In this document: piece by piece, positions 1 to 11,608 of the stretch | How positions within the stretch are numbered: the stretch's first letter is position 1 | Layout: each line of letters starts with the position of its first letter | Assembly: GCA_902566365.1 (NCBI GenBank) | Contig: CACFIH010000002.1 | Location: 62,001-126,000 of the forward strand | Direction: 5' to 3' | Length of the DNA stretch: 64,000 nt | DNA from: an uncultured Pelagibacteraceae bacterium | Lineage (GTDB): Bacteria; Pseudomonadota; Alphaproteobacteria; Pelagibacterales; Pelagibacteraceae | Translations under genes and position numbers: made by a program | Notes under the pieces: model-generated | What the model was told of the DNA's origin: nothing | The model's input: only the letters and a program-made list of their open reading frames with translations | Database searches by the model: none

Positions 1-165
1 AGATTTTGCGATCGCTGCTATTGCTTCAGCAGATATTCTTCCTGCGAACCATGTATCTACTAAATTGTAAAAGGTTTGAAATAATGAACCAACACTGGCT
101 GGAATAGTAACTTTTCTCAATAAAAACCATATTGGATCTTTAGTTAATTTGAAAGATTGTGACAA
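1..165 (-). CDS. MATE-family efflux transporter, N-terminal part (runs off window start)
   Basis: Reverse strand translates LSQSFKLTKDPIWFLLRKVTIPASVGSLFQTFYNLVDTWFAGRISAEAIAAIAKS, a MATE N-terminus; probable TTG start. Confidence 0.7.
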   Translation of the reverse strand, partial: MSQSFKLTKDPIWFLLRKVTIPASVGSLFQTFYNLVDTWFAGRISAEAIAAIAKS

Positions 166-173
166 ATAAATCC

Positions 174-1082
174 TTAGTTAAATTCTTTTTGAAAATTATA
201 TTTTTTTCCTGATAGCTTTGCCTTGTATATCTGACTTTGTCTCATTCTAAAACGAGATTTTTGGTTTTTTGAGAGTTTATTAAAACAATTAGGACAAGTT
301 ACACCCTCCTCATATTTTTTAGATTTTTTATCTTTAATTGAGATTGGTTGTCTACATCCACCACAAATTGAATAGGTTCCTTGTACTAATCCGTGTTTTA
401 AACTAACTCTGTTGTCGAATACAAAACACTCGCCTTTCCATAAACTTTTTGTTGGTTTGATTTTTTTTAAGTAATTCAAAATTCCACCCTTTAATTGATA
501 AATATTTTTAAAACCTTTTCTTTCTAAAAATAAAGAGGCTTTTTCACACCTAATTCCACCAGTACAAAACATTGCTATTGGCTGATCTTTTTTTAAATTT
601 TTTAAGTATTTCGGGAAATCTCTAAAGTTACTTATATTTGGATTTACTGATTTTTTAAAAGAACCAACTTTATGTTCAAAAGGTTTTCTTGCATCTAATA
701 AAAGAGTTTCTTTTTTTTTAATTAATTTATTCCATTTTGTTGGATCAATATGAGTATTCTTTTTTGCTATCCTATTCGACATTTTAAGATCCATTGGAAC
801 AACTTCTCTTTTAATTTTCACTTTAGGTTTATGAAAAGGTTTAAATTTACTTATTGAATTATTGACGCTATCAAATTCTTTAATATTCAAAATTTTTTTT
901 AATCTAATAATTGTGGTTTTAATATCTTTATTCATTCCAGAAATAGATCCATTTAAACCTTCTTTGGATATGATAATTGATCCATTTATATTTTTATTAG
1001 CTAAAAGATTACTCAATATTTTTTGATTTTTTTTTAAATCATTTATTTTTTGAAATTTATAAAAACCAAATACAGTAAACAT
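174..1082 (-). CDS. trhO: tRNA uridine(34) hydroxylase / rhodanese-related sulfurtransferase (YceA/TrhO)
   Basis: 302 aa ORF; LLDARKPFEHKVGSFKKSVNPNISNFRDFP and FCTGGIRCEKAS rhodanese motifs, C-terminal Cys-rich region. Confidence 0.9.
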   Translation of the reverse strand: MFTVFGFYKFQKINDLKKNQKILSNLLANKNINGSIIISKEGLNGSISGMNKDIKTTIIRLKKILNIKEFDSVNNSISKFKPFHKPKVKIKREVVPMDLKMSNRIAKKNTHIDPTKWNKLIKKKETLLLDARKPFEHKVGSFKKSVNPNISNFRDFPKYLKNLKKDQPIAMFCTGGIRCEKASLFLERKGFKNIYQLKGGILNYLKKIKPTKSLWKGECFVFDNRVSLKHGLVQGTYSICGGCRQPISIKDKKSKKYEEGVTCPNCFNKLSKNQKSRFRMRQSQIYKAKLSGKKYNFQKEFN

Positions 1083-1732
1083 TAAATCTTCCTACAAACA
1101 GTCATTCCATCACCAAAGGGTACCATGACCTTTTCAATTCTTGTATCCTTAGAGATAAAATCATTTAAATCTCTAATACTTTTTGTAATTTTGTCATTTA
1201 TATCTTTGTTAACAACTTCCCCATGCCATAAAACATTATCGATTATCACTAAACCCTCTTTATTCAATAAATCTAAAGAAATTTCATAATATTTTTTATA
1301 ATTCATTTTATCTGCATCAATAAAAACTAAGTCGAATTTTTCATTTCTTATACTCATTAAAGTTTCTAATGCTGGATTAATCATAGTTTTAATCTTATGA
1401 TCTTGATTGGCCTTTTTAAAAAAGCTTTGTGCAACTTTGGTTGTTTCCACATTTTTATCTAATGCAATTATACTACCTTTATCTGGTAAGGCTAATGCCA
1501 TGGATAATGTACTTAAACCTGTAAAAGTTCCTATCTCTAGGACTTTTTTAATTTTAGAAACTTTAATAATCAGATGTAGAAATTGACATTGAGAAATAGA
1601 TATTTGCATTCTTTTTGAGTCACCAAGTGATAGGTTGTAATCTATTATTTCTTTTTGAATTGGATGCAATTTCAAACCATTCTTTAGAATATAATCTTGT
1701 AGATGTTTTGTGATATTCAGGTCTGAACCCAT
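1082..1732 (-). CDS. SAM-dependent O-methyltransferase (class I, COMT-like)
   Basis: VLEIGTFTGLSTLSMALALP, DLVFIDADKMNYKKYYE, IIDNVLWHGEV motifs. Confidence 0.85.
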   Translation of the reverse strand: MGSDLNITKHLQDYILKNGLKLHPIQKEIIDYNLSLGDSKRMQISISQCQFLHLIIKVSKIKKVLEIGTFTGLSTLSMALALPDKGSIIALDKNVETTKVAQSFFKKANQDHKIKTMINPALETLMSIRNEKFDLVFIDADKMNYKKYYEISLDLLNKEGLVIIDNVLWHGEVVNKDINDKITKSIRDLNDFISKDTRIEKVMVPFGDGMTVCRKI

Positions 1733-1736
1733 AACC

Positions 1737-3212
1737 TTATAATTTTTTCTTTAGGATCTCATTAATTAATTGAGGGTTAGCTTTTCCTCCTGATGCCTTC
1801 ATTGCTTGCCCAACAAAAAAACCAAAAAGTTTTTCTTTACCTTGTTTGTATTCAATGGCTTTTTCTCTGTTATCATTAATTATTTTATCAATTAATGCCT
1901 CTAAAGCTTTTGGATCACTTTGTTGTTTTAATCCTTTTTCCTCAACAATTTTTTGTGGATCTTTATCTCCATCTATCATCAATTCAAAAACAGTTTTTGC
2001 TATTTTTCCTGAAATCGTTCCATTCTTAATTAAATTTATCAATATGGCAAAATTCTTAGCACTCACTGGACTTTGAGAAATTTCTAAACCTTTGCTATTT
2101 AAAACAGCAAATAGTTCTCCTGTAATCCAATTGACTGCTAACTTAATGTCTTTATTCTTACCCATTTTTGCTACAACTTCTTCAAAATATTTCGCTGTAT
2201 CAATATCAGAAACTAAAATATTTGCTTCATAAGGAGACAATCTAAACTCTTCAATAAATCTTTTCTTTTTATCATCTGGTAATTCTGGGATATCATTTTT
2301 AAGTTCTTCAATAAATTTTTCCGAAACCTCCAGAGGCAATAAATCAGGATCTGGAAAATATCTATAATCATGTGCATCTTCTTTTGATCGCATTGATCTT
2401 GTTTCGCTTTTTTTAGTATCAAATAATCTTGTCTCTTGATCAATTGATTTACCTTCTTCAATTAAATCAACCTGTCTATTTGCTTCATATTCAATAGCCA
2501 TTTGCATAAATTTTATGGAATTCACATTTTTAATCTCACATCTTGTTCCAAATTCTTTTGAACCTTTTGCTCTGACAGAAACATTGACATCTGCTCTTAA
2601 AGATCCCTCTTGCATATTGCCATCACAAGTACCTAAATATCTCATTATTGATCTTAATTTTTTAATATATGCACTAACTTCATCAGGAGATCTAAGGTCT
2701 GGTTTACTTACAATTTCCATTAAAGCCACGCCTGATCTGTTAAGATCTACGAAAGTATTTTGAGGATCAAGATCATGAATACTTTTTCCTGCATCTTGTT
2801 CTAAATGTAACCTTTCAATACCAATTTCTTTTTGTCCATCAGGCATGTCTAAGATGACTTTACCCTCACCTACAATAGGATCTTTAAATTGAGAAATCTG
2901 ATATCCTTGTGGTAAATCTGCATAAAAATAATTTTTTCTATCAAATACAGAACGTTTATTAATTTTTGCATTAAGGCCAATACCAGTTTTAATAGCTTGT
3001 TTTACACAAAATTCATTTATTACAGGTAACATTCCTGGAAAAGCAGCATCTACTAAACTTACTTGTGTATTAGGTTCAGCTCCAAATTTAGTAGCTGAGG
3101 TAGAAAATAATTTTGACTCTGATAATACTTGAGCATGAACCTCCAAACCAATAACAACCTCGTATTGATTATCTTTTCGATTGATTAAATATTCTGAATT
3201 TTTTTTGCTCAT
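1737..3212 (-). CDS. gatB: Asp-tRNA(Asn)/Glu-tRNA(Gln) amidotransferase subunit B
   Basis: [30 protein letters not shown]; start trimmed to MSKKNSEY. Confidence 0.97.
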   Translation of the reverse strand: MSKKNSEYLINRKDNQYEVVIGLEVHAQVLSESKLFSTSATKFGAEPNTQVSLVDAAFPGMLPVINEFCVKQAIKTGIGLNAKINKRSVFDRKNYFYADLPQGYQISQFKDPIVGEGKVILDMPDGQKEIGIERLHLEQDAGKSIHDLDPQNTFVDLNRSGVALMEIVSKPDLRSPDEVSAYIKKLRSIMRYLGTCDGNMQEGSLRADVNVSVRAKGSKEFGTRCEIKNVNSIKFMQMAIEYEANRQVDLIEEGKSIDQETRLFDTKKSETRSMRSKEDAHDYRYFPDPDLLPLEVSEKFIEELKNDIPELPDDKKKRFIEEFRLSPYEANILVSDIDTAKYFEEVVAKMGKNKDIKLAVNWITGELFAVLNSKGLEISQSPVSAKNFAILINLIKNGTISGKIAKTVFELMIDGDKDPQKIVEEKGLKQQSDPKALEALIDKIINDNREKAIEYKQGKEKLFGFFVGQAMKASGGKANPQLINEILKKKL

Positions 3213-4666
3213 TTTATCCACCAATCTGTAATTTTGTTTTTAAAATTAATCTTTTCTTCCATTGCAAAAGCAATATTTAATATATTTTGCTCATCAAAAG
3301 CTTTACCAATTATTTGTAAGCCTAGTGGGTACCCTTTTGAGTCATGACCTGCCGGAATTGATATACCTGGCAAACCTGCCAAATTTACTGGGACTGTGAA
3401 TATATCATTAAGATACATTGAAACTGGATCATTTGTTTTTTCACCTATTTTAAATGCTGAACTTGGTGTTGAAGGGGTTAAAATTGCATCTACTTTTTTA
3501 TATGCTTCATCAAAATCATTTTTAATTAATTTTCTTACCTTTTGAGCTTTTAAATAATAAGCATCATAATAACCAGATGATAGAACATAAGTTCCAATCA
3601 TAATTCTTCTTTGAACTTCAGCACCAAAACCTTCAGATCTTGTCTTTTCATACATATCAATTAGATTTTCACCTTTAGCTCTAAATCCATATTTAACACC
3701 ATCATATCTTGCTAGGTTTGAAGATGCTTCTGCAGGAGCAACAATATAATAAGTAGGCAAAGCATAACTAGTGTGAGGAAGTGAAATATCTATAGTTTGA
3801 GCACCACAATCTTTTACATATTGAATTCCTTTTTGCCATAGATCTTCAATTTCTTTTGGCATTCCATCAACTCTATATTCTTTTGGTATCCCAATTTTTT
3901 TTCCTTTTATATTATTAGTAAGTTCTTTGCTGTATTGATTTCTTTTAAAATCTATTGAAGTGGAATCTTTTGGATCATAGGTACTAATTACCTCCTGTAG
4001 TAAAGCACAATCTTTAACATTTTGTGCCATTGGTCCTGCTTGATCTAATGATGATGCAAAAGCAACAATTCCATAACGTGAGCAACTTCCATAAGTAGGT
4101 TTTAATCCAACTGTTCCTGTAAAAGAAGCAGGTTGCCTTATTGAACCGCCAGTGTCAGTTCCAATAGTAATCGGTGTTAATTGTCCAGCCACTGCTGAAG
4201 CAGATCCACCTGAAGAACCACCCGGAACTAAGTCTCTATCAACTGGATTTTGCACGTTACCAAAAAAACTAGTTTCATTTGATGAGCCCATTGCAAATTC
4301 ATCACAATTTAATTTACCTAAAAGTATTGCACCTTCTTTCCAAATGTTTTCAGTTACTGTTGACTCATATGTTGGTACAAAATTGTCCAAAATTTTACTA
4401 CCAGCAGTTGTTTTAACATTGTTTGTACAAAATAAATCTTTTACTGCCATAGGAATACCAGGCAATTTTAAATCTAAATTTGGTTTTTGATCAAATTTTT
4501 TTGCTTTATCTAAAGCTGATGTGAAATCCTCAGTAATATATGCATTCAACTCTTTAGATTTTTCAGATCTTTCAATAAATGCTTTGGTTACATCAGTAGA
4601 AGATAGCTTTTTATTTTTAATATTTTCAACCAATTCTGTTAAAGATTGTTTTGTTATATCTGACAT
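3209..4666 (-). CDS. gatA: Asp/Glu-tRNA amidotransferase subunit A
   Basis: Amidase signature [32 protein letters not shown]. Confidence 0.97.
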   Translation of the reverse strand: MSDITKQSLTELVENIKNKKLSSTDVTKAFIERSEKSKELNAYITEDFTSALDKAKKFDQKPNLDLKLPGIPMAVKDLFCTNNVKTTAGSKILDNFVPTYESTVTENIWKEGAILLGKLNCDEFAMGSSNETSFFGNVQNPVDRDLVPGGSSGGSASAVAGQLTPITIGTDTGGSIRQPASFTGTVGLKPTYGSCSRYGIVAFASSLDQAGPMAQNVKDCALLQEVISTYDPKDSTSIDFKRNQYSKELTNNIKGKKIGIPKEYRVDGMPKEIEDLWQKGIQYVKDCGAQTIDISLPHTSYALPTYYIVAPAEASSNLARYDGVKYGFRAKGENLIDMYEKTRSEGFGAEVQRRIMIGTYVLSSGYYDAYYLKAQKVRKLIKNDFDEAYKKVDAILTPSTPSSAFKIGEKTNDPVSMYLNDIFTVPVNLAGLPGISIPAGHDSKGYPLGLQIIGKAFDEQNILNIAFAMEEKINFKNKITDWWIK

Positions 4667-4953
4667 TACTCTATTACCTTTGGTACAACAAAATAATCTT
4701 CATTATCTTGAGGAGAGTTTTTTACAATTTGTTCTCTGATATTCTTACTTTTAACTTCGTCAGGTCTTAGTTTTAATGTTGTTTCAGCAACTGAGGTTAA
4801 TGGCTCAACGTTATCTGTTTTTAATTCATTTAGTTTTTCAATAAAGTCAAAAATTGAATTTAAATCACCAGCTAATTTTTCAGCTCTTTTTTCATCGACT
4901 GAAATTCTTGATAATTTAGAGATATGCTTTATTGTTTTAAGATCTATACTCAT
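4666..4953 (-). CDS. gatC: Asp/Glu-tRNA amidotransferase subunit C
   Basis: MSIDLKTIKHISKLSRISV..., LRPDEV; position next to gatA. Confidence 0.93.
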   Translation of the reverse strand: MSIDLKTIKHISKLSRISVDEKRAEKLAGDLNSIFDFIEKLNELKTDNVEPLTSVAETTLKLRPDEVKSKNIREQIVKNSPQDNEDYFVVPKVIE

Positions 4954-5003
4954 ATGATATTTAAATATGACGGAAACTATCACTTAAGTTTAAAATATAC
5001 AAT

Positions 5004-5459
5004 ATGATCACTTTAGAAGAATTTAAAAAAAAACACATAGATAAGTGTAGATTGATAGGTTTAGACCTTGGATCTAAAAGAATTGGTGTATCTATTTGTG
5101 ATGAAAAACAATTAATTGCCACTCCTCTCAAAACAATAAACAAAAATACTCTCAATGAATTAATTTCTGAGCTTAAAGTGATTATTGACGAAAATAATAT
5201 AAAGGGAATCGTAATTGGAAATCCTCTTAATATGGATGGTTCCTCAGGAAGATCAGCACAATCTGTGAAGGACACCTCTCAAAAAATTGAGGAAAATATT
5301 AATATTCCTATTTGTCTATGGGATGAAAGGTTATCAACAGTTGGTGCTTTTAATCTATCCAGTCAATTAGATATTAATGTTAGTAAAAGAGAAAAGAAAA
5401 TCGATGAAAATGCTGCAGCTTTTATATTACAAGGAGCAATAGATTTTCTAAATAATTAA
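5004..5459 (+). CDS. ruvX: Holliday junction resolvase-like YqgF/RuvX
   Basis: IGLDLGSKRIGVSICD, GNPLNMDGSSG, WDERLST. Confidence 0.93.
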   Translation: MITLEEFKKKHIDKCRLIGLDLGSKRIGVSICDEKQLIATPLKTINKNTLNELISELKVIIDENNIKGIVIGNPLNMDGSSGRSAQSVKDTSQKIEENINIPICLWDERLSTVGAFNLSSQLDINVSKREKKIDENAAAFILQGAIDFLNN

Positions 5460-5501
5460 TACTTGCTATTATAGACAATTATAGTTATAGAGTTGGTTTT
5501 A

Positions 5502-6443
5502 ATGGCAATTAAAACAAATAAAGCTATTAAAATTTCCCAAAAACATTTGTTAGGTATTCAAGATTTATCAATAAATGATGTTAATTTGATACTTGATGAA
5601 GCACACACTTTTATAAAAGTTAATCAAAGCAAAAATAAAAAGATAGATGTTTTAAGAGGAAAAACTCAAATCAATTTATTCTTTGAGCCCTCTACTAGAA
5701 CTCAAAGTTCATTTGAATTGGCGGGTAAAAGACTTGGAGCGGATGTTATGTCTATGAATATTAGTAACTCTGCAATTAAAAAAGGTGAAACATTAATTGA
5801 CACTGCTATGACTTTAAATGCAATGCATCCAGATATTATTGTGGTTAGACACCAAGACTCTGGTGCTTGCAACTTACTTTCACAAAAAGTAAATTGTTCA
5901 GTGTTAAATGCTGGTGATGGAAGAAGAGAACACCCTACTCAAGCTCTATTAGATGCTTTAACGATAATAACTCGTAAAAATAAAATTGAAGGATTAAAAA
6001 TTGCAATATGTGGCGACATACTTCATTCAAGAGTAGCAAGATCAAATATTTATTTACTTAATATGCTGGGAGCTGAAGTAAATATAATTGCACCAACAAA
6101 TCTTATGCCAAAAGAAATTGAAAAATTTGGTGTTAATACTTTTACTGATATGAAAAAAGGATTGAAAGATTGTGACATCGTCATGATGCTAAGATTACAA
6201 AATGAGAGAATGACGAGTTCATATCTTTCATCAAATAGAGAGTATTATGAATATTATGGTTTAACTCCTGATAAACTTGAGCATGCTAAATCTGATGCAT
6301 TAATTATGCATCCTGGACCAATGAATAGAGGGATAGAAATAGACACAATATTAGCAGATGACATAAACAAAAGTGTAATTAAAGAACAAGTTGAACTAGG
6401 TGTAGCTGTGAGAATGGCTTGCTTGAAGATATTTTGTACATAA
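5502..6443 (+). CDS. pyrB: Aspartate carbamoyltransferase catalytic subunit
   Basis: [43 protein letters not shown]. Confidence 0.96.
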   Translation: MAIKTNKAIKISQKHLLGIQDLSINDVNLILDEAHTFIKVNQSKNKKIDVLRGKTQINLFFEPSTRTQSSFELAGKRLGADVMSMNISNSAIKKGETLIDTAMTLNAMHPDIIVVRHQDSGACNLLSQKVNCSVLNAGDGRREHPTQALLDALTIITRKNKIEGLKIAICGDILHSRVARSNIYLLNMLGAEVNIIAPTNLMPKEIEKFGVNTFTDMKKGLKDCDIVMMLRLQNERMTSSYLSSNREYYEYYGLTPDKLEHAKSDALIMHPGPMNRGIEIDTILADDINKSVIKEQVELGVAVRMACLKIFCT

Positions 6444-7730
6444 ATGAAAAAGCAATATTTTATAAACGCTAACATAATCGACCCTCATAATTCAATTAAT
6501 GAAACTGGAGGTTTGATTATAAGTGAGGATGGTAAAATTGAAGCCATAGGAAAAAAAGTAAATGCTAACAATTTACCAAGTAGAGAAAAGCCAATTGACT
6601 TGAAAGGAAAATATATTTTTCCAGGTTTGGTGGATATGAGAGTTTTTGTTGGCGAACCAGGATATGAATATAAAGAAAATTTTAGAACCTTAAGTAATGC
6701 AGCTTTATCTGGTGGAGTAACGTCGGTAGTTACAATGCCGAATACTGATCCAATTATAGACAATGTCTCTATAGTTGATTTTCTAAAAAGAAGAGGACGA
6801 GATAAATCTAAAATTAATATATATCCATGTGCTTCCCTTACAAAAAATATAGAAGGCACTAACATGACTGAATTTGGTCTTTTACAAAACAAAGGAATTA
6901 TTGCTTTCACTGATGGAATAAAAACAATTCAAAATCCTAGATTAATGTCAAGAATAATGAACTCGGCTAAAGATTTAGGTTGTCTGATAATGCAACATGC
7001 AGAAGACTATGAACTTGCAAAAAATGGTATGATAAATTCTGGGATAATTGCTTCTCAATTGGGGTTATCAGGTATACCAGAAATTGCTGAAAGAATTTTG
7101 ATAGAACGAGATTTAACATTATTAGAAAAAGTTAAATGTAGATATCATATATCACAATTATCATCGCAAAAGTCAGTCGAGGTTATCAAATATAGAAAAG
7201 AAATAGTTAAATTTACCTCTGGAGTCTCAATTAATAACTTATCATTAAATGAAAATGACATTGGAGATTTTAGAACTTTTTTAAAGTTATCTCCTCCATT
7301 AAGAAGAGAAGAAGATAGATTGGCTTTAGTGCAAGGATTAAAAGATGGTTTGATTGATGTAATTGTTTCAGATCATAAACCTGAAGATGAAGAATCAAAA
7401 AGATTAACATTTGCACAAGCTGCTACTGGTGCTTCTGGTATAGAAACATTATTATCTTTAAGTTTAGAGTTATACCATAATGAATCTCTCAAACTTGAAA
7501 CCATTATTAGAGCTTTGACATCTAATCCAGCAAAAATACTCAAAATAAACAAAGGCAATCTTTCTATAGGGAACGATGCTGACCTATGTGTAGTTGATAT
7601 TGATAAACCATGGATTGTAAAAAAAGATAAATTAATCTCAAAATCGAAAAATACCTCAATAGAAGATAAAAAACTTCAAGGTAAAGTTACAAATACCTTT
7701 GTAAAAGGAAAAGAATTATTTAAGCTATAA
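6444..7730 (+). CDS. pyrC: Dihydroorotase
   Basis: amidohydrolase fold; GGVTSVVTMPNTDP, DVIVSDHKPEDEESK, ATGASGIET. Confidence 0.93.
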   Translation: MKKQYFINANIIDPHNSINETGGLIISEDGKIEAIGKKVNANNLPSREKPIDLKGKYIFPGLVDMRVFVGEPGYEYKENFRTLSNAALSGGVTSVVTMPNTDPIIDNVSIVDFLKRRGRDKSKINIYPCASLTKNIEGTNMTEFGLLQNKGIIAFTDGIKTIQNPRLMSRIMNSAKDLGCLIMQHAEDYELAKNGMINSGIIASQLGLSGIPEIAERILIERDLTLLEKVKCRYHISQLSSQKSVEVIKYRKEIVKFTSGVSINNLSLNENDIGDFRTFLKLSPPLRREEDRLALVQGLKDGLIDVIVSDHKPEDEESKRLTFAQAATGASGIETLLSLSLELYHNESLKLETIIRALTSNPAKILKINKGNLSIGNDADLCVVDIDKPWIVKKDKLISKSKNTSIEDKKLQGKVTNTFVKGKELFKL

Positions 7731-7731
7731 A

Positions 7732-8310
7732 ATGGATATTTTTTTAATAGGTATAATTTCTTACCTAATGGGCTCTATACCATTTGGTTTCATACTAACA
7801 AAAGTATTTTTAAAAAAAGATATAAGAGAAATTGGCTCCGGTAACATTGGAGCAACCAATGCTCTTAGAACTGGAAATAAAAAAATTGGTTACTCAACAT
7901 TATTATTAGATATTTTAAAAGCTGTCATTCCTGTTTTATACATAAAAATTTTTTATCAAGATTTTTTATATATTTCCTCTTTGTGTGCTTTCTTAGGTCA
8001 TGTTTTTCCAATTTGGTTAAAATTTAAAGGTGGAAAAGGTGTTGCAACTTATGTTGGAATTTTGTTTACTATAAATATTTATTTTGGAATTATCTTTGCC
8101 ATTTCTTGGTTTGTAACTTTTTTCATTTCCAAGTATTCTTCTTTATCATCTTTAGTAGCTTCAGCTTCTATACCAATATATTTATTAATTTTAACTCAAT
8201 TTAATCAGGCAATTTTTTTTACAACTATGTTTATCTTGATATTTTTTACCCATAGAGAAAATATCAAAAGATTGAAAAATAAAGAAGAAACAAAGACAAA
8301 AATTTATTAA
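7732..8310 (+). CDS. plsY: Acyl-phosphate glycerol-3-phosphate acyltransferase
   Basis: YLMGSIPFGFILTK, IGSGNIGATNALRTGN, KFKGGKGVAT. Confidence 0.95.
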   Translation: MDIFLIGIISYLMGSIPFGFILTKVFLKKDIREIGSGNIGATNALRTGNKKIGYSTLLLDILKAVIPVLYIKIFYQDFLYISSLCAFLGHVFPIWLKFKGGKGVATYVGILFTINIYFGIIFAISWFVTFFISKYSSLSSLVASASIPIYLLILTQFNQAIFFTTMFILIFFTHRENIKRLKNKEETKTKIY

Positions 8311-8346
8311 ATTGACTATCTAAGTGATTTGGGTACTTTGTAGCCT

Positions 8347-10920
8347 ATGAATTTGGTCATCGTAGAAAGTCCTGCTAAAGCTAAAACAATAAATAAATAT
8401 TTAGGTGATGATTATAAAGTTTTGGCAAGTTATGGCCATATAAGAGACTTACCCTCTAAAAATGGTTCGGTTGATCCAGATCAGGATTTTAAAATGGAAT
8501 GGGAGGTTGATAGTTTTTCAAAGAAATATCTTAAAGAAATAACAGATGCCGCAAAAGACTCTTCCAAAATTATTTTAGCTACTGACCCTGATCGTGAAGG
8601 TGAGGCAATAGCTTGGCATGTAAAAGAGTATCTAAATGAAAAAAAACTTTTAAAAGATAAAGAAATTGAAAGAGTTGTATTTAATGAAATAACTAAAAAA
8701 GCTGTTATACAAGGAATTGAAAATCCAAGACAAATTGAACCTCATCTTGTTGATGCCTATATGGCAAGAAGAGCTTTGGATTATCTAGTTGGTTTTAATA
8801 TTTCACCAATACTTTGGACCAAACTACCAGGCTCAAAATCTGCTGGAAGAGTTCAATCTGTTGCTTTGAAATTGATAACTGAGAGAGAACATGAGATTGA
8901 GTCATTTAAACCAGAGGAATTTTGGACATTAAGTGTAAAATTTAAAGATCAGAACAATCAACAAATTACTGCAAGTATTAATCAATTAGATAACAATAAA
9001 ATTGAAAAATTTTCATTCAGGAATAAAGAAGAAATAAACAAAGCTATAATAAGTATTAATAAAAAAAAATTTAATATTACAGATATTTCAAGTAAGGTTG
9101 TAAACCGAAATCCTTCTGGACCATTCACTACATCTACTCTTCAGCAAACTGCATCAAGTAGATTAGGTTTTGGTGCATCAAGAACAATGCAAATTGCACA
9201 AAGGCTATATCAAGGTATAGATATAGAGGGTGATACAATTGGTTTAATCACTTATATGAGAACTGATGGAACTAACTTATCCAAAGATGCAGTTTCAGCT
9301 TTTAGGGATTATATTCAAAAAGAAATTGGTAATGAATATTTACCTAAAGATGCTTTAAATTATTCTGGGAAAAAAGCCAAGAATGCTCAGGAAGCTCATG
9401 AAGCAATTAGACCTACAGATATAATCAGAACTCCACAAAGTGTTAAAAAATATCTAAGTACAGATCAAAATAAACTTTATGATCTTATTTGGAGTAGAGC
9501 TTTATCTTCTCAAATGGAATCTGCTAAGTTTGATAGAAACACCATTACTATAACTTCAGAAAACAATGATACTATTTGCAAAGCTAGTGGATCAGTTCTT
9601 AAATTTGATGGATTTTTGAAAATTTATAACAATCAAAGTAAAGATGATGATGAAAATATTTTACCGTCTGTTTCTAAAGGACTAATTAATATTGAGGCAT
9701 TAATAGATGAACAGCACTATACTCAACCACCACCAAGATACTCTGAGGCTAGTTTAGTTAAAAAACTAGAAGAATTGGGTATCGGTAGACCATCTACTTA
9801 TGCAAGCATTATTTCAACAATAGCCAATAGAGGATATGCTGAAATACTCAATAAGCGTTTTTTTCCTACAGATAGAGGTAAATTGATTTCAGCTTTTTTA
9901 GAAAAATTATTTTCTAAATATGTTGATTATAATTTTACAGCTGGATTGGAAGATCAACTGGATGAGATCACCACTGGAAAAGAGAGCTGGATAAAAGTTT
10001 TAGAACTTTTTTGGAAAGATTTTAATAACAATGTTTCAGAAGTTAAAGAAAAAAGAACTAGAGAGGTTTTAGATTTACTGAATGAAAGTTTAGGAAGTTT
10101 AGTTTTTGATAAGGATAAAGACGGAAATATAGTTAGAAAATGTCAATTATGTAATGATGGAACTCTTAGTTTAAAAAATAGCTTTAGAGGTGGTGCCTTT
10201 ATAGGATGTTCAAATTATCCAGAATGTAAATTTACAAGGCCATTATCTAAAGTAAAAGCTGCTGCACAAGCACAATTAGCTGAACCAAAGTTAATTGGGA
10301 AACATGAAAATGGTAATGATATATATTTGAAAAATGGAAGATTTGGCCCATATCTTCAATATGAAAAAATTCCTACTGAAATAGAAAGTGAAAAAACAAC
10401 AAAGAAAAAGAAAAAAAGTAAAAAATCTAAATCAGACGTTAATGAGCTTTTAAAAAACGTTTCAATACCTAAAGGTTTAGAATTAGAGAGTATTGATTTA
10501 GAAAAGGCTCAATTCTTGTGTTCGTTGCCTAAGTCCTTAGGAATAAACCCAGATAATCAAAAAGAAATTACATTAAACACAGGAAGATTTGGTCCTTATT
10601 TAAAATGTGAAAATAAGTCTGCCAGGATTGAAAATATTGAAGAAATTTTTTCAATAGGTCTTAATAGAGCTATAACTTTAATAGCCGAAGCTAAACCAGG
10701 AAGGATGTCATCATCAATGATTAAAGACTTAGGTGAGCATCCTGAAGATAAAAAACCAGTAAGAGTTATGAAAGGTCAATATGGGCCTTACATAAAATAT
10801 AAATCATTAAACGCGACTATACCTGAAGAAAAAGACCCTACAGAATTAACTATGGAAGAAGCTCTTATTTTGATTGAGAAAAGAAAAGAATACGATAAAA
10901 CCAAAAAAAGAAAAAAATGA
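8347..10920 (+). CDS. topA: DNA topoisomerase I
   Basis: MNLVIVESPAKAKTINKYLG, TDPDREGEAIAWHV, ITYMRTDGTNLS, Zn-finger C-terminal domains. Confidence 0.98.
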   Translation: MNLVIVESPAKAKTINKYLGDDYKVLASYGHIRDLPSKNGSVDPDQDFKMEWEVDSFSKKYLKEITDAAKDSSKIILATDPDREGEAIAWHVKEYLNEKKLLKDKEIERVVFNEITKKAVIQGIENPRQIEPHLVDAYMARRALDYLVGFNISPILWTKLPGSKSAGRVQSVALKLITEREHEIESFKPEEFWTLSVKFKDQNNQQITASINQLDNNKIEKFSFRNKEEINKAIISINKKKFNITDISSKVVNRNPSGPFTTSTLQQTASSRLGFGASRTMQIAQRLYQGIDIEGDTIGLITYMRTDGTNLSKDAVSAFRDYIQKEIGNEYLPKDALNYSGKKAKNAQEAHEAIRPTDIIRTPQSVKKYLSTDQNKLYDLIWSRALSSQMESAKFDRNTITITSENNDTICKASGSVLKFDGFLKIYNNQSKDDDENILPSVSKGLINIEALIDEQHYTQPPPRYSEASLVKKLEELGIGRPSTYASIISTIANRGYAEILNKRFFPTDRGKLISAFLEKLFSKYVDYNFTAGLEDQLDEITTGKESWIKVLELFWKDFNNNVSEVKEKRTREVLDLLNESLGSLVFDKDKDGNIVRKCQLCNDGTLSLKNSFRGGAFIGCSNYPECKFTRPLSKVKAAAQAQLAEPKLIGKHENGNDIYLKNGRFGPYLQYEKIPTEIESEKTTKKKKKSKKSKSDVNELLKNVSIPKGLELESIDLEKAQFLCSLPKSLGINPDNQKEITLNTGRFGPYLKCENKSARIENIEEIFSIGLNRAITLIAEAKPGRMSSSMIKDLGEHPEDKKPVRVMKGQYGPYIKYKSLNATIPEEKDPTELTMEEALILIEKRKEYDKTKKRKK

Positions 10921-11144
10921 AAAATAAACTTTTACTTATTATTATAATTTTATTATTTAATATTGGGATTGCACTATCAGAAATCCAAAATTGTAATAAA
11001 TTTGATAAACTATCAAAGAAGTATTTAAAATGTCAAAAAGAAAATTTGCTATATAAAAGTGAAGAGTCAGGTTTGACAGATGGAATAAAAAACTTCAAGT
11101 CTAGTAAAACTTTATCTGAATTTTTAAAGAAAAATAATAATTAA
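10917..11144 (+). CDS. Small secreted/lipid-anchored hypothetical protein
   Basis: 75 aa ORF overlapping topA stop; N-terminal hydrophobic signal segment. Confidence 0.6.
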   Translation: MKNKLLLIIIILLFNIGIALSEIQNCNKFDKLSKKYLKCQKENLLYKSEESGLTDGIKNFKSSKTLSEFLKKNNN

Positions 11145-11145
11145 G

Positions 11146-11607
11146 ATGTCATTTGAAGAAAAATTGAAAGAGCTAAATATTACTCTACCTGAGGCAAAAC
11201 CCCCTGTTGGTTCTTATGTTGCAACGAAAAAAGTTGGTAATCTATTATTTGTATCAGGTCAAATTTCAATTAATTCAAATGGTGAGTTAATAAAAGGTAA
11301 AGTTGGTTTAGATCTAACTATACAAGAGGCCTATGATGCTGCAAAAAGCTGTGGTCTGAGTATTATTTCTCAAGTTAAAAAAGCATGTAATGGAGATTTA
11401 TCTAAAGTAAAATCTTGTGTTAAAATTACTGGTTTTGTAAATTCAACAAATGATTTTATTGATCAACCTAAAGTAATAAATGGAGCTTCTGATTTAATTT
11501 CTTCAGTCTTTGGTAACATTGGAATGCATTCAAGAGCTGCAGTAAGCACTAATAGTTTGCCCTTGGGTGTGGCTGTCGAGGTTGATGCTATTTTTGAGTT
11601 AAATTAG
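11146..11607 (+). CDS. RidA/YjgF family protein
   Basis: VGNLLFVSGQISINSNGELIKGKVG; AAVSTNSLPLGVAVEVDAIFE. Confidence 0.9.
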   Translation: MSFEEKLKELNITLPEAKPPVGSYVATKKVGNLLFVSGQISINSNGELIKGKVGLDLTIQEAYDAAKSCGLSIISQVKKACNGDLSKVKSCVKITGFVNSTNDFIDQPKVINGASDLISSVFGNIGMHSRAAVSTNSLPLGVAVEVDAIFELN

Positions 11608-11608
11608 T

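Noticed and set aside
1846-2763. Antisense and out-of-frame ORFs within gatB (1846-2076 +, 2213-2461 -, 2515-2763 +)
   Set aside because: Overlap a fully conserved gene; typical chance ORFs in AT-rich sequence.
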